A stretch of 64,000 nt of DNA from DASVTU01 sp036387415 (GTDB lineage: Bacteria; Acidobacteriota; Blastocatellia; Pyrinomonadales; Pyrinomonadaceae): contig DASVTU010000032.1 of the NCBI GenBank assembly GCA_036387415.1, forward strand, positions 6,004-70,003. Direction: 5' to 3'. The position numbers and the translations under genes are program-made. Shown piece by piece: positions 55,783 to 61,816 of the stretch. Position 1 is the stretch's first letter; each line of letters starts with the position of its first letter. The notes under the pieces are model-generated. The model was not told the DNA's origin. It ran no database searches and saw only the letters and a program-made list of their open reading frames with translations.

Positions 55783-56922
55783 ATGACAAAACCGACATAC
55801 CCTGCCGCGCGTGCGGTGGCGACGACGGCGCAAGCACACTTCGCACGTCTCATCGCATCGGCACGCGAGCATGGAAGACAGGAGTTCGCGCCGTCGCCGG
55901 ACGCACAGGCGATTGAAGCCATCATTGATGCGACGTTCTGGGCGAGCCTCCGACGTGAGGAAGGTTATTTTCCAAAAATCTCTCTCGCCTTCTTCCCACC
56001 CGAACAGGCTGCACAGCCTTTGAGGTTCGAACGCGAACTCCCGCTCACACCCGCCGCACTTTCGCGGCTCGCGCCTGCCGTCGAACGTCCGGGCATCCAT
56101 CTCGGCGTGTGGCGAGACGAAGGCGAACTATACGTGTGGGGAACCACGCGCGCGATTCCGAGGTTCTGCTTTGTGTTGGAGGTCGTCGAGCCGGGGCTAC
56201 TGGTCATCAAATACCGTCGCGGGCAGGACACCAGCAAGTTCGTCAACGTCGTGGTGCTCAAGGGCGACCAGATTAAAGTGGTAGACGAGGAAGGCACCAG
56301 CCTCCCCGACTGTCCTGCGCTGCTCACCTCTCTGCTCGGCTTCGGCTCACCCACCTCGCAAGGTGAATCGGTGAACGTGCTTGTGCAACTGGCCGTCTCA
56401 ATGCGCGCACACGGTCGTGGCGGGTCGCTGCTCGTCGTGCCGCAAGACTCAAGGACGTGGCAGGAGTCGATAGTGCAGCCTATTTCTTATTCGGTGCTGC
56501 CTCCATACTCCGAACTGGCCGAACTCATGCGACAGAACGCGGGCGAGAGAAGCACGCGCCTGTGGCAGGAGGCACTGATTGATGCGGTCGAAGCGATTAG
56601 TGGATTAACGGCGGTTGACGGGGCGACCGTGATTAGCGACCAATTTGAGTTGCTCGCCTTCGGTGCAAAGATTGGACGCCGCGATGGTGGCACACAGGTC
56701 GAACAGGCAGTTGTCACGGAACCGATTATCGGCGGCGCGGCATCGGTCGTTCATCCCGTCCAACTCGGCGGGACACGCCACCTCTCTGCGGCACAGTTCG
56801 TCCAAGACCAACGCGACGCGGTGGCACTCGTCGCATCCCAAGACGGGCGCTTCACGGTCTTCGCGTGGTCGCCGTGCGAGGAGATGGTACACGCCCATCG
56901 CGTCGAGACATTGCTGCTATAA
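55783..56922 (+). CDS. DisA-N/DACNV-like probable nucleotide sensor protein
   Basis: 379 residues, cytoplasmic. The C-terminal ~130 residues carry the two hallmarks of diadenylate-cyclase (DisA-N) folds in order: VDGATVIS (DGA motif, near 276) and GGTRHLSAAQFV (GTRH motif, near 329), followed by DAVALVASQDGRFTVFAW. Acidobacterial proteins of this kind are known as DACNV, probable sensor domains; whether this one makes c-di-AMP or only binds a nucleotide cannot be decided. The N-terminal 200 residues (FFPPEQAAQPLRFERELPLT ... FVLEVVEPGLLVIKYRR) are an additional alpha/beta region. GAGG upstream of the ATG is a modest ribosome site. Monocistronic. Confidence 0.7.
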   Translation: MTKPTYPAARAVATTAQAHFARLIASAREHGRQEFAPSPDAQAIEAIIDATFWASLRREEGYFPKISLAFFPPEQAAQPLRFERELPLTPAALSRLAPAVERPGIHLGVWRDEGELYVWGTTRAIPRFCFVLEVVEPGLLVIKYRRGQDTSKFVNVVVLKGDQIKVVDEEGTSLPDCPALLTSLLGFGSPTSQGESVNVLVQLAVSMRAHGRGGSLLVVPQDSRTWQESIVQPISYSVLPPYSELAELMRQNAGERSTRLWQEALIDAVEAISGLTAVDGATVISDQFELLAFGAKIGRRDGGTQVEQAVVTEPIIGGAASVVHPVQLGGTRHLSAAQFVQDQRDAVALVASQDGRFTVFAWSPCEEMVHAHRVETLLL

Positions 56923-57069
56923 CTCGTCCAAGCCTCGTCTGCCCTCATCCCTTTCAACTTCGACACGCTTTCGATGCTGGATGCTCCGACGCTCACAGGA
57001 GCATCGAATTTAGGCGGCAGGAAAGTTGTACAAAGGTTGTCGAGTGTTTCTGCGTGCCTTGTCGCCGCA

Positions 57070-57837
57070 TCAGCGGAACAGTCCTTTAACGATGCCAATC
57101 TGGTAGACGGTGAATAGCCCGAAGCTCAGACTGAAGAGTCCTGCCAGCACGCGCACCGCCACGTTGACGCGTGTGAAGCGGGCAGCCGTAAGGTAGATGG
57201 GCAGACCGAATAGCGCGCTCATCAGCATCATTCCTCCGATTGAGCCGATGCCGAACACGACGATGTAGAGAATGCGGACGAACGACGAAGAGATGGTTGA
57301 AAGCACCAGCAGCATCAACGCGGCGCTTCCGGCCATGCCGTGCACCATCCCGATAAGTAGCGGGCGCGTGCCGAGACTAAAGCCGTGATGCATGTGCGCG
57401 TCTGTTTCGGGCGAGCCGTCGTGGATGTGCGGATGAATGTGCGCGCGACCGCCGTGCTGATGCACGTGAAGATGTAGATGGCCGCCGCGCGCGAGTTTCT
57501 GCAACGCGTTGATGCCGAGCGCGACCAGCATCAAGCCCACGCCGAACTCCAACACTCGCGCCGTCTTCCCGTCAATCTCGACATTGAACAGAATAACGGC
57601 GATGCCGACGACGAGTAAGGCGGCGGTGTGACCTAATCCCCACAGACCTCCCACCAGCGACGAACTCCAAATGCTCTTTCGCTCGCTGACGATAGTGGAG
57701 ACGGCTGCTAGATGGTCGGCCTCGACCGCGTGCTTGAGACCCAACACGAAACCAAAAGCGAGTGCCGAGGCGGTCGAGAGCGAACCGACCTGCGCCGTTA
57801 ACCCTACGAAGAATGAGATGATGTTGAGCCGTGTCAT
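57070..57837 (-). CDS. nickel/cobalt transporter (NiCoT/RcnA-UreH type)
   Basis: 255 residues with about six transmembrane helices. LGLKHAVEADHLAAVSTI (near residues 32-49) holds the HxxxxDH metal signature of the NiCoT family, and LWGLGHTAALLVVG follows. A His-rich cytoplasmic loop (HLHLHVHQHGGRAHIHPHIH, ~118-137) precedes MVHGMAGSAALMLLVL. Direction of transport (uptake or efflux) is not clear from sequence. It lies 295 bases downstream of the DUF1440 gene on the same strand; a nickel transporter fits the hydrogenase-type accessory genes found there. Confidence 0.85.
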   Translation of the reverse strand: MTRLNIISFFVGLTAQVGSLSTASALAFGFVLGLKHAVEADHLAAVSTIVSERKSIWSSSLVGGLWGLGHTAALLVVGIAVILFNVEIDGKTARVLEFGVGLMLVALGINALQKLARGGHLHLHVHQHGGRAHIHPHIHDGSPETDAHMHHGFSLGTRPLLIGMVHGMAGSAALMLLVLSTISSSFVRILYIVVFGIGSIGGMMLMSALFGLPIYLTAARFTRVNVAVRVLAGLFSLSFGLFTVYQIGIVKGLFR

Positions 57838-58132
57838 AAAACCTATGCTACGGGCGCGTGCGCTTTATGGCAAACGACGCGACATGCCTGAGCGTCTGCA
57901 CACGTTAGCAATGTCGCCGCCGAAGCCGCAGATGGCGATGGTCGGATTGTGGCCGAACATCGAAAGCAATCAGTCTGCAAACGCCTGCACCACGAAGCGA
58001 CTCTCTTTTGGCTTTATCCTGTAACGGACAGCTGTTGTTTCATATACGCTCATAAATTTTTACGCTTCGAGAGTGCGCCGCCGTTCGCTTCGGAAATCAC
58101 AACGTCGGTCGTCGCTGAATCAATTCGACTCG

Positions 58133-58741
58133 TCAGAGCGCGCGACGCACCGCCCGACGCACCGCCTCGGTCGTTAGTCCGTAGACGAGATGCGAAGTGA
58201 ACGAGTAGGCGTGAATCGAAAGCGGGTACTCGGCAGGCGACTTCGAGAGGCCGAGCGCGGGCACGATGCCTTCGTCCACGACAGCCCAGACAGCCGCGCC
58301 GAAAGGTAGTCCGAAAACGGCGGTCGTCTCCGGCACTAACTCTGCCATCGCGCCATAGATGGCACCCGTCGAGACACCCATCGCGTAATGCGCCATCGCG
58401 CCGCCGAGTTCTTTTTCACTCTTCGTCAGGCGATGGTCGAAAACCTCCTCCGAGACAATGTTGGCGGTTCTCACCGCTGCGTTGTCGTCCGTATCATCGC
58501 TGCCGCGTGCCTCTAACTCGCGCCCGACGCCGTGCTGCGGCGTGCCTTGCTGCAAGGATTGCGCGCCGTGTGGTCGTTCCTCGCCTTCCGCCAACTTGCT
58601 CCAAAAGGCTTGAAACTGATTCATTGTCCACGACGCAACTAGCCCGCCGACGACGCCCGCAGCCAATCCCTTCAACACGTCGCCTTCGTCGCGGCGTGCG
58701 TTTCCTCGTTTTGCGTTTTGCTTTCGTCTCTTAGCTCGCAT
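58133..58741 (-). CDS. DUF1440 (YagU-like) membrane protein
   Basis: 202 residues from the ATG at 58741, whose first base is the last base of the upstream stop (TGATG), so translation is coupled; a GTG three bases earlier is also possible. A basic N-terminus leads to a hydrophobic segment (LAAGVVGGLVASWTMNQF). Later conserved-looking helices follow: GGAMAHYAMGVSTGAIYGAM, LPFGAAVWAVVDEGIVPALG and SFTSHLVYGLTTEAVRRAVR, with the His and Gly spacing of the DUF1440 family. Function of that family is not known. Gene order links it to the small DUF6893-like protein. Confidence 0.75.
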   Translation of the reverse strand: MRAKRRKQNAKRGNARRDEGDVLKGLAAGVVGGLVASWTMNQFQAFWSKLAEGEERPHGAQSLQQGTPQHGVGRELEARGSDDTDDNAAVRTANIVSEEVFDHRLTKSEKELGGAMAHYAMGVSTGAIYGAMAELVPETTAVFGLPFGAAVWAVVDEGIVPALGLSKSPAEYPLSIHAYSFTSHLVYGLTTEAVRRAVRRAL

Positions 58742-58848
58742 CACATTGTGCTGATTTTGATATAACGCTTGATGTCAGGGATGCTCACGATGATGGCTGC
58801 CGCCGCGCCCACCAGTGCGCCGCCGCCTATGATTGACCAGAGGCTCAT
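58741..58848 (-). CDS. 35-residue DUF6893-like membrane protein
   Basis: Very short gene: MSLWSIIGGGALVGAAAAII then VSIPDIKRYIKISTM and stop. One hydrophobic helix followed by a (L/I)PDI(K/R)RY motif near the end, the pattern I recall for DUF6893 small proteins encoded beside high-affinity group 1h [NiFe]-hydrogenases in actinobacteria. AAGGGAA ends 10 bases before the ATG. Its stop overlaps the next ATG as TGATG. An alternative start 33 bases upstream lacks its own ribosome site. Recognition is from memory and should be checked. Confidence 0.6.
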   Translation of the reverse strand: MSLWSIIGGGALVGAAAAIIVSIPDIKRYIKISTM

Positions 58849-58967
58849 GCGAGGTGACTTCCCTTCTCTGCAAAGACTCATCGCGTTTCATAACAAATCA
58901 GCTCCCTTTCTTTGTAAACTTAAACTGCCATCTACGGATTCATGCCGTGCGGCTCCATCATCATCTC

Positions 58968-59216
58968 CTACGGGTTCGAGCGCGTCCAGTTCAGACAGTT
59001 CAGGCTTGATGGTGTGGAGCATGCCGGGCGGACGCAGACGGACACAGTGAACGGCTTAACGATCACGCTCGCATGCGTCCAGAGCATCATGTGAAGTGTT
59101 TGACTCCAACGCTCCGGCTCTCCGAAAAGGTCTTGAAGGCGCTCCTCCGCGTTGTAACGCTTGCGGGTCACTTCCAGTTGAATCTGGCAGCGCAGTGGAC
59201 TGAACAAAGATTCCAT
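58968..59216 (-). pseudogene. truncated DUF6084-like hydrogenase accessory gene remnant
   Basis: 82 residues open from an ATG at 59216. The core LRCQIQLEVTRKRYNAEERL followed by LFGEPERWSQTLHMMLWTHAS (bases 59046-59195) matches the central part of DUF6084 proteins as I recall them, which run to roughly 200 residues. After VIVKPFT the frame goes on with unrelated residues to a stop, and a different frame becomes readable (PPGMLHTIKPELSELDALEP). The N-terminal part is absent, where the ATPase promoter region begins. Both ends therefore seem lost. Confidence 0.5.
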
Positions 59217-59240
59217 TTGCCTACTATAGGTGTTATTTCG

Positions 59241-59269
59241 TTGCTTTAATCCAACGGCCATGATATACA
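59241..59269 (+). promoter_or_regulatory. promoter of the ATPase/winged-helix pair
   Basis: TTGCTT (59241-59246), 17-base spacer, TATACA (59264-59269) with an extended -10 (TGA just before it). The transcript start near 59276 is right before GGAGGG (59280-59285) and the ATG at 59292. Confidence 0.55.
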
Positions 59270-59291
59270 CGCCTCTAATGGAGGGCTACGG

Positions 59292-60107
59292 ATGTCTGAA
59301 ACCTTAGCTATCGCCGATTCGACATTGCAAAGTTACGGACTCGCCGAAGAGCCTTTTTCACTCTCACCCGACCCGCGTTTCCTCTATTTGACTCATCAAC
59401 ATAAAGCAGCCATCGCTAAATTGCGTTACGTCATGGAAAAGCGGCAGGGATTCGCCGTGCTCTATGGAGATGTGGGTCATGGTAAGTCTACACTGATACG
59501 CCGTCTCTATGGCCTTTATAAGCGTCAAGAAGCCTATGAGACGCTTCTCATCACAAATCCCGACCTACCCACCGCCTTGCAGCTTCTCAAACGTCTGACC
59601 GACGACTTCGGACTGCCTCGTCGCCCCTCTAAATTAGACCAGATTCAAGAATTAGAGACGCATCTAGTGCAACGTTTCAGCGAAAATCGAAACGTCCTAA
59701 TTATGATTGATGAGGCGCAGATGATGCGTGGCGACCAGTTTGAGCTTATCCGCCAGATTACTAATTTCGAGTCAGACGACTCGAAACTTGTGCAAATCGT
59801 CCTCTCCGGTCAAAACAATCTCCGCAATAAATTAAAACTCAAACGTGCCCTTCTCTCCCGCGCAGCGGCGGTCGCCACCCTCGACCCCTTCACACTGGAA
59901 GAGATGAGCGAGATGATTGCCTTCCGTCTCTCCGTCGCCGGACGGCACGACCCGCTGTTCACACGCGAGGCGCTCGACCTCATCTACGAAGAGACACACG
60001 GTGTCCCCCGCGATGTGGTTAAAAAGTGCATGAACTGCTTAACCATCGGGGCATTAATGGAAGCCGATTTGATAACGGCAGAGGTGGTTAATAATGTCGG
60101 CGAATAA
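59292..60107 (+). CDS. ExeA/TniB-like AAA ATPase
   Basis: 271 residues. YGLAEEPFSLSPDPRFLYLT is the N-terminal signature of ExeA-type ATPases. Walker A is GDVGHGKST (near 60), Walker B LIMIDEAQ (near 138), and sensor-type SGQNNLRNKL and SRAAAVATLDPF follow. Such proteins serve secretion (ExeA), transposition (TniB/MuB-like target selection) or phage functions. Here no cell-wall-binding domain follows, and the partner is a winged-helix DNA-binding protein, which favours a DNA-mobility or replication role. Base use is AT-richer than the neighbouring genes. Overlaps the next gene by 14 bases. Confidence 0.8.
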   Translation: MSETLAIADSTLQSYGLAEEPFSLSPDPRFLYLTHQHKAAIAKLRYVMEKRQGFAVLYGDVGHGKSTLIRRLYGLYKRQEAYETLLITNPDLPTALQLLKRLTDDFGLPRRPSKLDQIQELETHLVQRFSENRNVLIMIDEAQMMRGDQFELIRQITNFESDDSKLVQIVLSGQNNLRNKLKLKRALLSRAAAVATLDPFTLEEMSEMIAFRLSVAGRHDPLFTREALDLIYEETHGVPRDVVKKCMNCLTIGALMEADLITAEVVNNVGE

Positions 60108-60858
60108 AAAAGGTTTCGCCGACCTCTACGATTTACAGGAGAGGAAACGGCAAGAGCGCGAGCAACAAGCAGTCGCACCTCAACTGAATCGCGTCACGGA
60201 GACCAACCAAGCCCCTATCCAACAGACACCCCCTCTCCAAGAGACAGCCCCTACCCAACAGACAGCCCCTGTCCCAGACAGGGGGGGGCCCCTACCTGAG
60301 ACAGGGGCTGTCCAGTGGCCAGCCCCTGCCCAACAGACAGGGGCTGGGCACACTCGCGTCCCACATTATGTTGCTGATACGGTCTTAAAAACCCTTGATG
60401 TATATAGCCAAGCGGTGCTTATTCAGCTACTACGTCTCTCCTGGGGTTTCCAGAAGGATGAATGCTTGGTAGGGTTGCCAACACTCTCAAAACGGGCAGG
60501 AATTAGCGAATCTCAAGGAAGAAGAGCAACCAGAAAACTCGTTGAAATGGGGTGTCTGCAAATTGTCGAACAGGATTTTACCAACCCCAATCAGAAAGAA
60601 CGTGGAACTCGTTATCGCATCCTTTTGCCGGCAGCCCCTACCCAACAGAGAGGGGCTACCCAACAGAAAGCCCCTGCCCACGGGACACCCAATAAAGAAA
60701 TTAAAGAAATAAAGAAAGATTCTAAAAGGGAATCGGCTTCGCCTAATTTTCAAGACTGCCCGGATTGTCATGGCACAGGCTTCCACTATGTCGATGAACT
60801 GGATCGGGGCAAAGGCGTTGAGAAGTGCTCGCACTCTAAACTGAAGGGAAGTAGTTGA
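60094..60858 (+). CDS. winged-helix DNA-binding protein with 18-bp in-frame repeats
   Basis: 254 residues; translation is coupled to the ATPase by the 14-base overlap. A Gln/Pro/Thr-rich N-terminal segment (~25-90, iterating APTQQT) is followed by a winged-helix domain (~95-180, VYSQAVLIQLLRLSWGF, LPTLSKRAGISESQGRRATR, KLVEMGCLQIVEQ) of the phage/plasmid replication-protein type. A second short APTQQ block comes next, then a lysine-rich linker and a CPDCHGTGFHYVDE...CSHSK end with a single CxxCxG zinc-type knuckle. Likely a replication or transposition DNA-binding factor working with the ATPase. The DNA of both low-complexity blocks is built from an 18-bp repeat (60211-60339 and 60634-60687). 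Confidence 0.65.
   Translation: MSANKKGFADLYDLQERKRQEREQQAVAPQLNRVTETNQAPIQQTPPLQETAPTQQTAPVPDRGGPLPETGAVQWPAPAQQTGAGHTRVPHYVADTVLKTLDVYSQAVLIQLLRLSWGFQKDECLVGLPTLSKRAGISESQGRRATRKLVEMGCLQIVEQDFTNPNQKERGTRYRILLPAAPTQQRGATQQKAPAHGTPNKEIKEIKKDSKRESASPNFQDCPDCHGTGFHYVDELDRGKGVEKCSHSKLKGSS
60211..60339 (+). repeat. 18-bp iteron-like array inside the winged-helix gene (N-terminal block)
   Basis: Units of the form GCCCCTayCCAACAGACA at 60211-60228, 60229-60246, 60247-60264 and 60322-60339, with degenerate units between. Some copies are flipped at the hexamer to GGGGCT, which creates inverted repeats such as GACAGCCCCTGTC (60261-60273) with GACAGGGGCTGTC (60300-60312). Confidence 0.75.
60634..60687 (+). 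repeat. second 18-bp array inside the winged-helix gene (C-terminal block)
   Basis: Three tandem 18-bp units at 60634-60651, 60652-60669 and 60670-60687 sharing the N-terminal array consensus. The middle unit begins GGGGCT instead of GCCCCT. Confidence 0.75.
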
Positions 60859-61816
60859 TGTTCGTTTCTAATATCCTGTTTGCGCGAGCACGCCGGATTG
60901 ATTAATCCCAACACCATTACGCCCACAGCTTTTAGCTCTATCACCAATCACAAATTGCCATACAGAACTGAGAGCGGTTTACTGTTACAGGTAATGACGA
61001 CTGAAGAGGGAAGTGATAAGTCTGTGCAGTCTCGAAATAATAGTTTGGTAATGTGGTAAGTACTTAAAATATAAATGTTTCTTATGTTTTTTAGTAATTT
61101 CCGATAAACCGAATTTTACGAAGCTAATGAACCGGGCGAAACCATTACGATTCAAAATATCGAGTGTGAAGCGAAGCTTGAGGATATTTATCTGAAAGTT
61201 GAATAATTCTGTCGCAAAGTCAGATTAACAATTCATTCAACCTGCCTCTACTAGCATTCCTTTCACAATGCTTCATAGCTTTATAAGTTGTCGCTGGCGC
61301 TCGACGCGGGTTAATTCGGGCGTTCGGCGGATAGTAGGTGAAGCCTGTACGGCTGAAAATCCGCCTATTGTTTGCTTGGCATCTTGGCTCAGAACGTAGA
61401 GTTTCCGATGCCTTACACGAATGTCCTCTGTCATGTATCTGCAATAGAGTGTTGTAATCAAATCTTTATATTCATTCCTACTTCAATACCCTCCTGATAC
61501 TTGCTGAAACACGTGCAGCCGAATCTGTTTCATGGTGAAACACGATATAGGCCGTAGTTTTTCGCGTTCCGATTTTTCGTTGTGATTTTCCAACAATTTG
61601 TTTGCGGACGCGTGCGGCACAGTGGTTGCCAAAGACGTATGTGGATTTAGTTTAGTGTCCAGTGATTTTAATTGGCTTGCCACCTCCGAGTGGTGAATAA
61701 ATTTTTTGAAACCCAACCTACACATCGCGATTCGGCGAACCTGTTAGACCTCACGCTACGCGATTTTGTGTTGAAAGAATTAGCTGCGGCCTCGTCATCG
61801 AAGGAGTTCACTCAAG
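60859..61816. other. gene-poor AT-rich stretch (958 bp)
   Basis: Noticeably AT-richer than the flanks, with short open frames on both strands (the longest about 80 residues, near 61483-61725) but no ribosome site or recognisable protein. A 13-base interrupted palindrome TTTCATGGTGAAA lies near 61529. It may be a degraded mobile-element end or the regulatory region of the LamG gene; nothing more can be supported. Confidence 0.4.

Noticed and set aside
58769..59050. Plus-strand open frame (93 codons) in the DUF6893/DUF6084 region
   Set aside because: Low-complexity Ser/Pro composition, antisense to the better-supported small minus-strand gene.
61529..61541. Interrupted palindrome TTTCATGGTGAAA
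   Set aside because: Isolated single copy without adjacent promoter elements; could easily be chance in AT-rich DNA.
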